In this document: positions 1 to 12,200 of the stretch, one piece after another
How the letters are laid out: every line of letters begins with the position of its first letter
Numbering within the stretch: the first letter of the stretch is position 1
Assembly: GCF_037038585.1 (NCBI RefSeq)
Contig: NC_092521.1
Location: forward strand, 103,432,398 to 103,496,397
Length of the DNA: 64,000 nucleotides
DNA from: Patagioenas fasciata
Taxonomy: Eukaryota; Chordata; Aves; Columbiformes; Columbidae
Direction of reading: 5' to 3'
Notes under the pieces: generated by a model
Seen by the model: the letters and a program-made list of their open reading frames with translations, nothing else
Databases searched by the model: none
Told to the model about the DNA's origin: nothing
Made by a program: the position numbers and the translations under genes

Positions 1-2261
1 GTTAGGTTTAGATTTGGGGTTAGGTTTAGATTTGGGGTTAGGTTTACATTTGAGGTTAGGGGTTTGGTTTAGGTTTAGATTTGGGGTTAGGGGTTGGGGT
101 TAGGTTTAGATATGGGGTTAGATTTAGATTTGGTGTTAGGGGTTGAGGTTAGCTTTAGATTTGGGGTTAGGTTTAGATTTGGTGTTAGGGGTTGGGGTTA
201 GGTTTCTATTTGGGGTTAGGTTTATATTTGGGGTTAAGGGTTGGGGTTAGGTTTAGATTTGGGGTTAGGTTTAGATTTGGGGTTAGGTTTTGGGGTTAGG
301 TTTAGATTTGGGGTTAGGTTTAGATTTAGGTTTAGGTGTTGGGTTTAGGTTTAGATTTGGGGTTAGGTTTAGATTTGGGGTTAGGGGTTGGGGTTAGGTT
401 TAGATTTGGGGTTAGGTTTAGATTTGGGGTTAGGGGTTGGGGTTAGGTTTAGATTTGGGGTTAGGTTTAGATTTGGGGTTAGGAGTTGGGGTTAGGTTTA
501 GATTTGGGGTTAGGTTTAGATTTGGGTTTAGGAGATGGGGTTAGGTTTAGATTTGGGGTTAGGTTTAGATTTGGGGTTTAGATTTGGGGTTAGTTTTAGA
601 TTTGGGGTTAGGTTTAGATTTGGGGTTAGAAGTTGGGGTTAGGGGTTTGGGTTGGGTGTTCGGGTTAGGTTTAGATTTGGGGTTAGGGTTTGGGGTTAGG
701 GGTTGGGGTCAGGGGTTGGGGTTAGCCTTAGATTTGGGGTTACGTTTACATTTGGGGTTAGGTTTAGATTTGGGGTTAGGGGCTGGGGTTAGGGGTTGGG
801 GTTAGGGGTTGGGGTTAGGTTTAGATTTGGGGTTAGGTTAAGATTTGGGGTTAGGAGTTGGGGTTTGTTTTAGATTTGGGGTTATGTTTAAATTCAGGGT
901 TAGGGGTTGGGGTTAGTTTTAGATTTGGGGTTAGGTTTAGATTTGGGGTTAGAGGTTGTGGTTAGATTTAGATTTGGGGTTAGGTTTAGATTTGGGTTTA
1001 GGTTTAGATTTGGGGTTAGGGGTTGGGGTTAGGAGTTGCGGTTAGGGTTTGGGGTTAGGTTTAGATTAGGGGTTAGGTTTAGATTTGGGGTTAGGGGTTG
1101 GGGTTAGGTTTAGATTTGGGTTTAGGTTTAGATTTGGGGTTAGGGGTTGGGTTTAGGTTTAGATTTGGGTTTAGGTTTAAATTTGGGCTTAGGGTTTGGG
1201 GTTAGGTTTAGATTTGGGGTTAGGTTTAGATTTGGGGTTAGGTTTAGATTTGAGGTTAGGGGTTGGGGTTAGGTTTAGATTTGGGGTTAGGTTTAGATTT
1301 GGGGCTAGGGGTTGGGGTTAGATTTAGATTTGGGGTTAGGTTTACATTTGGGGTTAGGGGTTGGGGTTAGGTTTAGATTTGGGGTTAGGTTTAGATTTGG
1401 GGTTAGGGGTTGGGGTTAGGTTTAGATTTGGGGTTAGGTTTAGATTTGGGGTTAGGGGTTGGGGTTAGGTTTAGATTTGGGGTTAGGTTTAGATTTGGGG
1501 TTAGGGGTTGGGGTTAGGTTTAGATTTGGGGTTAGGTTTAGATTTGGGGTTAGGGGTTGGGTTTAGGTTTAGATTTGGGTTTAGGTTTAGATTTGGGGTT
1601 AGGTTTAGATTTGGGGTTAGGTTTAGATTTGGGGTTAGGGGTTGGGGTTAGGTTTAGATTTGGGGTTAGGGGTTGGGGTTAGAGTTTGTGGTTAGGTTTA
1701 GATTTGGGGTTAGGTTTAGATTTGGGGTTAGGGGTTGGGGTTAGGTTTAGATTTGGGGTTAGGTTTAGATTTGGGGCTAGGGGTTGGGGTTAGATTTAGA
1801 TTTGGTGTTAGGTTTACATTTGGGGTTAGGGGTTGGGTTTAGGTTTAGATTTGGGGTTAGGTTTATATTTGGGGTTAGGGGTTGGGGTTAGGTTTAGATT
1901 TGGGGTTAGGTTTAGATTTGGGGTTAGGGGTTGGGGTTAGGTTTAGATTTGGGTTTAGGTTTAGATTTGGGGTTAGGGGTTGGGTTTAGGTTTAGATTTG
2001 GGTTTAGGTTTAAATTTGGGCTTAGGGGTTGGGGTTACGTTTAGATTTGGGTTTAGGTTTAGATTTGGGGTTAGGTTTAGATTTGGGGTTAGGTTTAGAT
2101 TTGGGGTTAGGGGTTGGGGTTAGGTTTAGATTTGGGGTTAGGGTTTGGGGTTAGGTTTAGATTTGGGGTTAGGTTTAGATTTGGGGTTAGGGGTTGGGGT
2201 TAGGGGTTGGGGTTAGGTTTAGATTTGGGGTTGGGGTTTAGATTTGGGGTTAGGGGTTGGG
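1..2261. repeat. 2261-bp higher-order unit, copy 1
   Basis: The sequence from 1 recurs from 2262 with the same rare variants in the same order: the TTTACATTT word near 45, the GGGTTTGGTTT word near 61, a core of subtype 1 at 584 and the AAATTCAG marker at 895. The matching points are exactly 2261 bp apart (core 584 to 2845, marker 895 to 3156). Only scattered substitutions separate the copies, for example 616 (G) against 2877 (T). The unit probably starts before the window. Confidence 0.9.
1353..1548 (+). repeat. Four perfect copies of the 49-bp composite unit (13+18+18)
   Basis: This is a clean reference stretch for the basic unit. Copies at 1353-1401, 1402-1450, 1451-1499 and 1500-1548 each consist of one 13-mer followed by two 18-mers and are identical base for base. 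Elsewhere the same order is broken by extra 18-mers, runs of 13-mers or substitutions. Since 18 is a multiple of three and 13 is not, each 13-mer shifts the reading frame by one. Confidence 0.95.
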
Positions 2262-4460
2262 GTTAGGTTTAGATTTGGGGTTAGGTTTAGATTTGGGGTT
2301 AGGTTTACATTTGGGGTTAGGGGTTTGGTTTAGGTTTAGATTTGGGGTTAGGGGTTGGGGTTAGGTTTAGATATGGGGTTAGATTTAGATTTGGTGTTAG
2401 GGGTTGAGGTTAGCTTTAGATTTGGGGTTAGGTTTAGATTTGGTGTTAGGGGTTGGGGTTAGGTTTCTATTTGGGGTTAGGTTTATATTTGGGGTTAAGG
2501 GTTGGGGTTAGGTTTAGATTTGGGGTTAGGTTTAGATTTGGGGTTAGGTTTTGGGGTTAGGTTTAGATTTGGGGTTAGGTTTAGATTTAGGTTTAGGTGT
2601 TGGGTTTAGGTTTAGATTTGGGGTTAGGTTTAGATTTGGGGTTAGGGGTTGGGGTTAGCTTTAGATTTGGGGTTAGGTTTAGATTTGGGGTTAGGGGTTG
2701 GGGTTAGGTTTAGATTTGGGGTTAGGTTTAGATTTGGGGTTAGGAGTTGGGGTTAGGTTTAGATTTGGGGTTAGGTTTAGATTTGGGTTTAGGAGATGGG
2801 GTTAGGTTTAGATTTGGGGTTAGGTTTAGATTTGGGGTTTAGATTTGGGGTTAGTTTTAGATTTGGGGTTAGGTTTATATTTGGGGTTAGAAGTTGGGGT
2901 TAGGGGTTTGGGTTGGGTGTTCGGGTTAGGTTTAGATTTGGGGTTAGGGTTTGGGGTTAGGGGTTGGGGTCAGGGGTTGGGGTTAGCTTTAGATTTGGGG
3001 TTACGTTTACATTTGGGGTTAGGTTTAGATTTGGGGTTAGGGGCTGGGGTTAGGGGTTGGGGTTAGGGGTTGAGGTTAGGTTTAGATTTGGGGTTAGGTT
3101 AAGATTTGGGGTTAGGAGTTGGGGTTTGTTTTAGATTTGGGGTTATGTTTAAATTCAGGGTTAGGGGTTGGGGTTAGTTTTAGATTTGGGGTTAGGTTTA
3201 GATTTGGGGTTAGGGGTTGTGGTTAGATTTAGATTTGGGGTTAGGTTTAGATTTGGGGTTAGGTTTAGATTTGGGGTTAGGGATTGGGGTTAGGGGTTGC
3301 GGTTAGGGTTTGGGGTTAGGTTTAGATTAGGGGTTAGTTTTAGATTTGGGGTTAGGGGTTGGGGTTAGGTTTAGATTTGGGTTTAGGTTTACATTTGGGG
3401 TTAGGGGTTGGGGTTAGGTTTAGATTTGGGTTTAGGTTTAAATTTGGGCTTAGGGTTTGGGGTTAGGTTTAGATTTGGGGTTAGGTTTAGATTTGGGGTT
3501 AGGTTTAGATTTGGGGTTAGGGGTTGGGGTTAGGTTTAGATTTGGGGTTAGGTTTAGATTTGGGGCTAGGGGTTGGGGTTAGATTTAGATTTGGGGTTAG
3601 GTTTACATTTGGGGTTAGGGGTTGGGGTTAGGTTTAGATTTGGGGTTAGGTTTAGATTTGGGGTTAGGGGTTGGGGTTAGGTTTAGATTTGTGGTTAGGT
3701 TTAGATTTGGGGTTAGGGGTTGGGGTTAGGTTTAGATTTGGGGTTAGGTTTAGATTTGGGGTTAGGGGTTGGGGTTAGGTTTAGATTTGGGGTTAGGTTT
3801 AGATTTGGGGTTAGGGGTTGGGTTTAGGTTTAGATTGGGGTTTAGGTTTAGATTTGGGGTTAGGTTTAGATTTGGGGTTAGGTTTAGATTTGGGGTTAGG
3901 GGTTGGGGTTAGGTTTAGATTTGGGGTTAGGGGTTGGGGTTAGAGTTTGTGGTTAGGTTTAGATTTGGGGTTAGGTTTAGATTTGGGGTTAGGGGTTGGG
4001 GTTAGGTTTAGATTTGGGGTTAGGTTTAGATTTGGGGCTAGGGGTTGGGGTTAGATTTAGATTTGGGGTTAGGTTTACATTTGGGGTTAGGGGTTGGGTT
4101 TAGGTTTAGATTTGGGGTTAGGTTTATATTTGGGGTTAGGGGTTGGGGTTAGGTTTAGATTTGGGGTTAGGTTTAGATTTGGGGTTAGGGGTTGGGGTTA
4201 GGTTTAGATTTGTGTTTAGGTTTAGATTTGGGGTTAGGGGTTGGGTTTAGGTTTAGATTTGGGTTTAGGTTTAAATTTGGGCTTACTGGTTGGGTGTACG
4301 TTTAGATTTGGGTTTAGGTTTAGATTTGGGGTTAGGTTTAGATTTGGGGTTAGGTTTAGATTTGGGGTTAGGGGTTGGGGTTAGGTTTAGATTTGGGGTT
4401 AGGGGTTGGGGTTAGGTTTAGATTTGGGGTTAGGTTTAGATTTGGGGTTAGGGGTTGGGG
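2262..4460. repeat. 2261-bp higher-order unit, copy 2
   Basis: This is the tandem copy of 1-2261. Alignment holds to about 4460, where the sequence moves into the 1243-bp duplication that overlaps its right part. Private variants include a word reading CTTACTGG at about 4281-4288 with GTACG just after it, where copy 1 reads a normal 13-mer. Confidence 0.87.
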
Positions 4461-4612
4461 TTAGATTTAGATTTGGGGTTAGGCTTACGTTTGGGGTTAG
4501 GGGTTGGGGTTAGGTTTAGATTTGGGGTTAGGTTTATATTTGGGGTTAGGGTTTGGGGTTAGGTTTAGATTTGGGGTTAGGTTTAGATTTGGGGTTAGGG
4601 GTTGGGGTTAGG
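3370..4612. repeat. 1243-bp tandem duplication, copy 1
   Basis: Rare variants here recur 1243 bp downstream: the CTTACTGG word (C at 4282 and 5525), the GGCTTACG word (C at 4484 and 5727) and a GGGCTTAGGG word (C at 3449 and 4692). The boundaries are approximate because the ends slide within the basic repeat. Confidence 0.88.
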
Positions 4613-5855
4613 TTTAGATTTGGGTTTAGGTTTACATTTGGGGTTAGGGGTTGGGGTTAGGTTTAGATTTGGGTTTAGGTTTAAATTTGGGCTTAGGGTT
4701 TGGGGTTAGGTTTAGATTTGGGGTTAGGTTTAGATTTGGGGTTAGGTTTAGATTTGGGGTTAGGGGTTGGGGTTAGGTTTAGATTTGGGGTTAGGTTTAG
4801 ATTTGGGGCTAGGGGTTGGGGTTAGATTTAGATTTGGGGTTAGGTTTACATTTGGGGTTAGGGGTTGGGGTTAGGTTTAGATTTGGGGTTAGGTTTAGAT
4901 TTGGGGTTAGGGGTTGGGGTTAGGTTTAGATTTGTGGTTAGATTTAGATTTGGGGTTAGGGGTTGGGGTTAGGTTTAGATTTGGGGTTAGGTTTAGATTT
5001 GGGGTTAGGGGTTGGGGTTAGGTTTAGATTTGGGGTTAGGTTTAGATTTGGGGTTAGGGGTTGGGTTTAGGTTTAGATTGGGGTTTAGGTTTAGATTTGG
5101 GGTTAGGTTTAGATTTGGGGTTAGGTTTAGATTTGGGGTTAGGGGTTGGGGTTAGGTTTAGATTTGGGGTTAGGGGTTGGGGTTAGAGTTTGTGGTTAGG
5201 TTTAGATTTGGGGTTAGGTTTAGATTTGGGGTTAGGGGTTGGGGTTAGGTTTAGATTTGGGGTTAGGTTTAGATTTGGGGCTAGGGGTTGGGGTTAGATT
5301 TAGATTTGGGGTTAGGTTTACATTTGGGGTTAGGGGTTGGGTTTAGGTTTAGATTTGGGGTTAGGTTTATATTTGGGGTTAGGGGTTGGGGTTAGGTTTA
5401 GATTTGGGGTTAGGTTTAGATTTGGGGTTAGGGGTTGGGGTTAGGTTTAGATTTGTGTTTAGGTTTAGATTTGGGGTTAGGGGTTGGGTTTAGGTTTAGA
5501 TTTGGGTTTAGGTTTAAATTTGGGCTTACTGGTTGGGTGTACGTTTAGATTTGGGTTTAGGTTTAGATTTGGGGTTAGGTTTAGATTTGGGGTTAGGTTT
5601 AGATTTGGGGTTAGGGGTTGGGGTTAGGTTTAGATTTGGGGTTAGGGGTTGGGGTTAGGTTTAGATTTGGGGTTAGGTTTAGATTTGGGGTTAGGGGTTG
5701 GGGTTAGATTTAGATTTGGGGTTAGGCTTACGTTTGGGGTTAGGGGTTGGGGTTAGGTTTAGATTTGGGGTTAGGTTTATATTTGGGGTTAGGGTTTGTG
5801 GTTAGGTTTAGATTTGGGGTTAGGTTTAGATTTGGGGTTAGGGGTTGGGGTTAGG
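4613..5855. repeat. 1243-bp tandem duplication, copy 2
   Basis: Copy 2 keeps the order and spacing of the copy 1 markers. A point difference is a T in GGGTTTGTGG near 5788 where copy 1 has G. Similarity ends near 5865, where this copy continues into the 606-bp duplication. Confidence 0.88.
5240..5845. repeat. 606-bp tandem duplication, copy 1
   Basis: The CTTACTGG word (C at 5525) and the GGCTTACG word (C at 5727) both recur 606 bp further on, at 6131 and 6333. This duplication sits inside copy 2 of the 1243-bp event, so it happened later or reused the same segment. Confidence 0.87.
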
Positions 5856-6451
5856 TTTAGATTTGGGGTTAGGTTTAGATTTGGGGCTAGGGGTTGGGGT
5901 TAGATTTAGATTTGGGGTTAGGTTTACATTTGGGGTTAGGGGTTGGGTTTAGGTTTAGATTTGGGGTTAGGTTTATATTTGGGGTTAGGGGTTGGGGTTA
6001 GGTTTAGATTTGGGGTTAGGTTTAGATTTGGCGTTAGGGGTTGGGGTTAGGTTTAGATTTGTGTTTAGGTTTAGATTTGGGGTTAGGGGTTGGGTTTAGG
6101 TTTAGATTTGGTTTTAGGTTTAAATTTGGGCTTACTGGTTGGGTGTACGTTTAGATTTGGGTTTAGGTTTAGATTTGGGGTTAGGTTTAGATTTGGGGTT
6201 AGGTTTAGATTTGGGGTTAGGGGTTGGGGTTAGGTTTAGATTTGGGGTTAGGGGTTGGGGTTAGGTTTAGATTTGGGGTTAGGTTTAGATTTGGGGTTAG
6301 GGGTTGGGGTTAGATTTAGATTTGGGGTTAGGCTTACGTTTGGGGTTAGGGGTTGGGGTTAGGTTTAGATTTGGGGTTAGGTTTATATTTGGGGTTAGGG
6401 TTTGGGGTTAGGTTTAGATTTGGGGTTAGGTTTAGATTTGGGGTTAGGGGT
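5846..6451. repeat. 606-bp tandem duplication, copy 2
   Basis: Copy 2 of the 606-bp event carries its own substitutions, such as GGCGTT near 6030 and GGTTTTAGG near 6111. After about 6490 the sequence departs from the upstream copy. Confidence 0.86.
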
Positions 6452-7371
6452 TGGGGTTAGGTTTAGATTTGGGGTTAGGTTTAGATTTGGGTTTAGGGGT
6501 TGGGGTTAGGTTTAGATTTGGGGTTAGGTTTAGATTTGGGACTAGGGGTTGGGGTTAGATTTAGATTTGGGGTTAGGTTTACATTTGGGGTTAGGGGTTG
6601 GGGTTAGGTTTAGAATTGGGGTTAGGTTTAGATTTGGTGTTAGGGGTTGGGTTTAGGTTTAGATTTGGGTTTAGGTTTAAATTTGGGCTTAGGGGTTGGG
6701 GTTAGGTTTAGATTTGGGTTTAGGTTTAGATTTGGGGTTAGGTTTAGATTTGGGGTTAGGTTTAGATTTGGGGTTAGGGGTTGGGGTTAGGTTTAGATTT
6801 GGGGTTAGGGTTTGGGGTTAGGGGTTGGGGTTAGGGTTTGGGGTTAGGTTTAGATTTGGGGTTAGGTTTAGATTTGGGGTTAGGGGTTGGGGTTAGGTTT
6901 AGATTTGGGGTTAGGGGTTGGGTTTAGGTTTAGATTTGGGTTTAGGATTAAATTGGGGGTAGGGGTTGGGGTTAGGTTTAGATTTGGGTTTAGGTTTATA
7001 TGTGGGGTTAGGGGTTGGGGTTAGGTTTAGATTTGGGGTTAGGTTTAGATTTGGGGTTAGGTTTAGATTTAGGGTTAGGTTTAGATCTGGGGTTAGGGGT
7101 TGGGGTTAGGTTTAGATTTGGGGTGAGGTTTAGATTTGGGGTTAGGTTTAGATTTAGGGTTAGGTTTAGATTTGGGGTTAGGGGTTGGGGTTAGGAATTG
7201 GGGTGAGGTTTAGATTTGGGGTTAGTGGTTGGGGTTAGGGGTTGAGGTTAGGTTTAGATTTGGGGTTAGGGGTTGGGGTTAGGGGTTGGGGTTAGGGGTT
7301 GGGGTTAGGTTTAGATTTGGGGTTAGGTTTAGATTTGGGGTTAGGGGTTGGGGTTAGGTTTAGATTTGGGG
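6452..7371. repeat. Mosaic stretch between duplicated units, ending in a run of 13-mers
   Basis: No rare-variant series links this stretch as a whole to its immediate neighbours. It holds the first AGATCT variant of the 18-mer (7083-7088), early forms of the GGAACTGGGG marker (GGAATTGGGG near 7192) and a run of consecutive 13-mers at 7262-7304. These variants become common from about 10.1 kb onward. Confidence 0.7.
7262..7304 (+). other. Run of GGGG tracts with G-quadruplex potential
   Basis: Seven consecutive GGGG tracts are separated alternately by TTA and TT, the result of back-to-back 13-mers. Four such tracts with loops of 2-3 bases meet the usual sequence criterion for an intramolecular G-quadruplex on the + strand. 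Folding is inferred, not shown. Confidence 0.75.
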
Positions 7372-9230
7372 TTAGGTTTAGATTTGGGGTTAGGTTTACA
7401 TTTGGCGTTAGGGGTTTGGTTTAGGTTTAGATTTGGGGTTAAAGGTTGGGGTTAGGTTTAGATATGGGGTTAGATTTAGATTTGGGGTTTACATTTGGGG
7501 TTAGGTTTAGATTTGGTGTTAGGGATGGGGTTAGGTTTAGATTTGGGGTTAGGTTTAGATTTGGTGTTAGGGGTTGAGGTTAGCTTTAGATTTGGGGTTA
7601 GGTTTAGATTTGGTGTTAGGGGTTGGGGTTAGGTTTCTATTTGGGGTTAGGTTTATATTTGGGGTTAAGGGTTGGGGTTAGGTTTAGATTTGGGGTTAGG
7701 TTTAGATTTGGAGTTAGGTTTTGGGGTTAGGTTTAGATTTGGGGTTAGGTTTAGATTTAGGTTTAGGTGTTGGGGTTAGGTTTAGATTTGGGGTTAGGTT
7801 TAGATTTGGGGTTAGGGGTTGGGGTTAGCTTTAGATTTGGGGTTAGGTTTAGATTTGGGGTTAGGGGTTGGGGTTAGGTTTAGATTTGGGGTTAGGTTTA
7901 GATTTGGGGTTAGGAGTTGGGGTTAGGTTTAGATTTGGGGTTAGGTTTAGATTTGGGTTTAGGAGATGGGGTTAGGTTTAGATTTGGGGTTAGGTTTAGA
8001 TTTGGGGTTTAGATTTGGGGTTAGGTTTAGATTTGGGGTTAGGTTTAGATTTGGGGTTAGAAGTTGGGGTTAGGGGTTTGGGTTGGGTGTTCGGGTTAGG
8101 TTTAGATTTGGGGTTAGGGTTTGGGGTTAGGGGTTGGGGTCAGGAGTTGGGGTTAGCTTTAGATTTGGGGTTACGTTTACATTTGGGGTTAGGTTAGATT
8201 TGGGGTTAGGGGCTGGGGTTAGGGGTTGGGGTTAGGGGTTGGGGTTAGGTTTAGATTTGGGGTTAGGTTTAGATTTGGGGTTAGGAGTTGGGGTTTGTTT
8301 TAGATTTGGGGTTATGTTTAAATTCAGGGTTAGGGGTTGGGGTTAGTTTTAGATTTGGGGTTAGGTTTAGATTTGGGGTTAGGGGTTGGGGTTAGATTTA
8401 GATTTGGGGTTAGGTTTACATTTGGGGTTAGGGGTTGGGGTTAGGTTTAGATTTGGGGTTAGGTTTAGATTTGGGGTTAGGGGTTGGGGTTAGGTTTAGA
8501 TTTGGGGTTAGGTTTAGATTTGGGGTTAGGTTTAGATTTGGGGTTAGGGGTTGGGGTTAGGGGTTGCGGTTAGGATTTGGGGTTAGGTTTAGATTAGGGG
8601 TTAGGTTTAGATTTGGGGTTAGGGGTTGGGGTTAGGTTTAGATTTGGGTTTAGGTTTAGATTTGGGGTTAGGGGTTGGGTTTAGGTTTAGATTTGGGTTT
8701 AGGTTTAAATTTGGGCTTAGGGGTTGGGGTTAGGTTTAGATTTGGGGTTAGGTTTAGATTTGGGGTTAGGGGTTGGTATTAGGTTTAGATTTGGGGTTAG
8801 GTTTAGATTTGGGGCTAGGGGTTGGGGTTAGATTTAGATTTGGGGTTAGGTTTACATTTGGGGTTAGGGGTTGGGGTTAGGTTTAGATTTGGGGTTAGGT
8901 TTAGATTTGGGGTTAGGGGTTGGGGTTAGGTTTAGATTTGGGGTTAGGATTAGATTTGGGGTTAGGGGTTGGGGTTAGGTTTAGATTTGGGGTTAGGTTT
9001 AGATTTGGGGTTAGGGGTTGGGGTTAGGTTTAGATTTGGGGTTAGGTTTAGATTTGGGGTTAGGGGTTGGGTTTAGGTTTAGATTTGGGTTTAGGTTTAA
9101 ATTTGGGCTTAGGGGTTGGGGTTAGGTTTAGATTTGGGTTTAGGTTTAGATTTGGGGTTAGGTTTAGATTTGGGGTTAGGTTTAGATTTGGGGTTAGGGA
9201 TTGGGGTTAGGTTTAGATTTAGGGTTAGGG
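7372..9230. repeat. Third, diverged relative of the 2.26-kb unit
   Basis: The block opens with the same TTTACATTT and GGGTTTGGTTT words as positions 1 and 2262 and carries a subtype 1 core at 8015 and an AAATTCAG marker at 8325. It differs from copies 1 and 2 by about 90 extra bases near 7490-7570, which contain a GGGTTTACATTT word and a GGGATGGGG word. That same segment is standard in the units from 10 kb onward, so this block looks intermediate between the left-end family and the later ones. Confidence 0.8.
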
Positions 9231-12200
9231 GTTGGGGTTAGAGTTTGGGGTTAGGTTTAGATTTGGGGTTAGGTTTAGATTTGGGGTTAGGGGTTGGGGT
9301 TAGGTTTAGATTTGGGGTTAGGTTTAGATTTGGGGCTAGGGGTTGGGGTTAGATTTAGATTTGGGGTTAGGTTTACATTTGGGGTTAGGGGTTGGGGTTA
9401 GGTTTAGATTTGGGGTTAGGTTTATATTTGGGGTTAGGGGTTGGGGTTAGGTTTAGATTTGGGGTTAGGTTTAGATTTGGGGTTAGGGGTTGGGGTTAGG
9501 TTTAGATTTGGGTTTAGGTTTAGATTTGGGGTTAGGGGTTGGGTTTAGGTTTAGATTTGGGTTTAGGTTTAAATTTGGGCTTAGGGGTTGGGGTTAGGTT
9601 TAGATTTGGGTTTAGGTTTAGATTTGGGGTTAGGTTTAGATTTGGGGTTAGGGGTTGGGGTTAAGTTTAGATTTGGGGTTAGGGGTTGGGGTTAGGTTTA
9701 GATTTGGGTTTAGGTTTAGATTTGGGGTTAGATTTAGATTTGGGGTTAGGCTTACATTTGGGGTTAGGGGTTGGGGTTAGGTTTAGATTTGGGGTTAGGT
9801 TTAGATTTGGGGTTAGGGGTTGGGGTTAGGTTTAGATTTGGGGTTAGGTTTAGATTTGGGGTTAGGGGTTGGGGTTAGGTTTAGATTTGGGGTTAGGTTT
9901 AGATTTGGGGTTAGGGGTTGGGGTTAGGTTTAGATTTGGGGTTAGGTTTAGATTTGGGGTTAGGGGTTGGGTTTAGGTTTAGATTTGGGTTTAGGTTTAA
10001 ATTGGGGCTTAGGGGTTGGGGTTAGGTTTAGATTTGGGTTTAGGTTTATATGTGGGGTTAGGGGTTGGGGTTAGGTTTAGATTTGGGGTTAGGTTTAGTT
10101 TTGGGGTTAGGTTTAGATTTAGGGTTAGGTTTATTTCTGGGGTTAGGGGTTGGGGTTAGGAACTGGGGTGAGGTTTAGATTTGGGGTTAGTGGTTGGGGT
10201 TAGGGGTTGGGGTTAGGTTTAGATTTGGGGTTAGGGGTTGGGGTTAGGGGTTGGGGTTAGGGGTTGGGCTTAGGTTTAGATTTGGGGTTAGGTTTACATT
10301 TGGGGTTAGGGGTTGGGTTTAGGTTTAGATTTGGGTTTAGGGGTTGGGGTTAGGTTTAGATTTGGGGTTAGGTTTAGATTTGGCGTTTACATTTGGGGTT
10401 AGGTTTAGATTTGGTGTTAGGGATGGGGTTAGGTTTAGATTTGGGGTTAGGTTTAGATTTGGTGTTAGGGGTTGAGGTTAGCTTTAGATTTGGGGTTAGG
10501 TTTAGATTTGGTGTTAGGGGTTGGCGTTAGGTTTCTATTTGGGGTTAGGTTTATATTTGGGGTTAAGGGTTGGGGTTAGGTTTAGATTTGGGGTTAGGTT
10601 TAGATTTAGGGTTAGGTTTTGGGGTTAGCTTTAGATTTGGGGTTAGGTTTACATTTGGGGTTAGGGGTTGGGATTAGGTTTAGATTTGGGGTTAGGTTTA
10701 GATTTGGGTTTAGGGGTTGGGGTTAGCTTTAGATTTGGGGTTAGGTTTAGATTTGGGGTTAGGGGTTGGGGTTAGGTTTAGATTTGGGGTTAGGTTTAGA
10801 TTTGGGGTTAGGGGTTGGGGTTAGGTTTAGATTTGGGGTTAGGTTTAGATTTGGGTTTAGGTTTAGATTTGGGGTTTAGATTTGGGGTTAGGTTTAGATT
10901 TGGGGTTAGGTTTAGATTTGGGGTTAGAAGTTGGGGTTAGGGGTTTGGGTTGGGTGTTGGGGTTAGGTTTAGATCTGGGGTTAGGTTTTGGGGTTAGAGG
11001 TTGGGGTCAGGGGTTGGGGTTAGCTTTAGATTTGGGGTTACGTTTACATTTGGGGTTAGGTTTAGATTTGGGGTTAGGGGTTGGGGTTAGGTTTAGATTT
11101 GGGGTTAGGTTTAGATTTGGAGTTAGGAGTTGGGGTTTGTTTTAGATTTGGGGTTATGTTTAAATTCAGGGTTAGGGGTTGGGGTTAGGTTTAGATTTGG
11201 GGTTAGGTTTAGATTTGGGGTTAGGGGTTGGGGTTAGGTTTAGATTTGGGGTTAGGTTTAGATTTGGGGCTAGGGGTTGGGGTTAGATTTAGATTTGGGG
11301 TTAGGTTTAGATTTGGGGTTAGGGGTTGGGGTTAGGTTAAGATTTGGGGTTAGGTTTAGATTTGGGGTTAGGGGTTGGGGTTAGGTTTAGATTTGGGATT
11401 AGGTTTAGATTTGGGGTTAGGTTTAGATTTGGGGTTAGGGGTTGGGGTTAGGGGTTGGGGTTAGGGTTTGGGGTTAGGTTTAGACTTGGGGTTAGGTTTA
11501 GATTTGGGTTTAGGGGTTGGGGTTAGGTTTAAATTTGGGGTTAGGTTTAGATTTGGGGTTAGGGGTTGCGTTTAGGTTTAGATTTGGGTTTAGGTTTAAA
11601 TTTGGGCATAGGGGTTGGCGTTAGGTTTAGATTTGGGTTTAGGTTTAGATTTGGGGTTAGGTTTAGATTTGGGTTAGGTTTAGATTTGGGGTTAGGGGTT
11701 CGGGTTAGGTTTAGATTTGGGGTTAGGGGTTAGGGTTAGGGGTTAGGGTAAAGGTTTGGGGTTAGGTTTAGATTAGGGGTTAGGGGATGGGTTTAGGTTT
11801 AGATTTGGGTTTAGGTTTAAATTGGGGCTTAGGGGTTGGGGTTAGGTTTAGATTTCGGTTTAGGTTTAGATTTGGGGGTTGGGGGTTGGGGTTAGGTTTA
11901 GATTTGGGGTTAGGTTTAGATTTGGGTTTAGGTTTAGATTTAGGGTTAGGTTTAGATGTGGAGTTAGGGGTTGGGGTTAGGAACTGGGGTGAGGTTTAGA
12001 TTTGGGGTTAGTGGTTGGGGTTAGGGGTTGGGGTTAGGTTTAGATTTAGGGTTAGGTTTAGATCTGGGGTTAGGGGTTGGGGTAAGGGTTTGGGGTTAGG
12101 TTTAGATTTGGGGTTAGGGGTTGGGTTTAGGTTTAGATTTGGGTTTAGGTTTAAATTGGGGCTTAGGGGTTGGGGTTAGGTTTAGATTTGGGTTTAGGTT

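Noticed and set aside
534..640. ATG-started short frames at GGAGATGGGG and GGGATGGGG words
   Set aside because: They enter the same repeat frame and stop within a few tens of codons. No context suggests translation.
7083..7088. AGATCT palindromes as a regulatory or integration site
   Set aside because: They are a one-base variant of AGATTT in the 18-mer, copied along with the units. Useful only as a marker.
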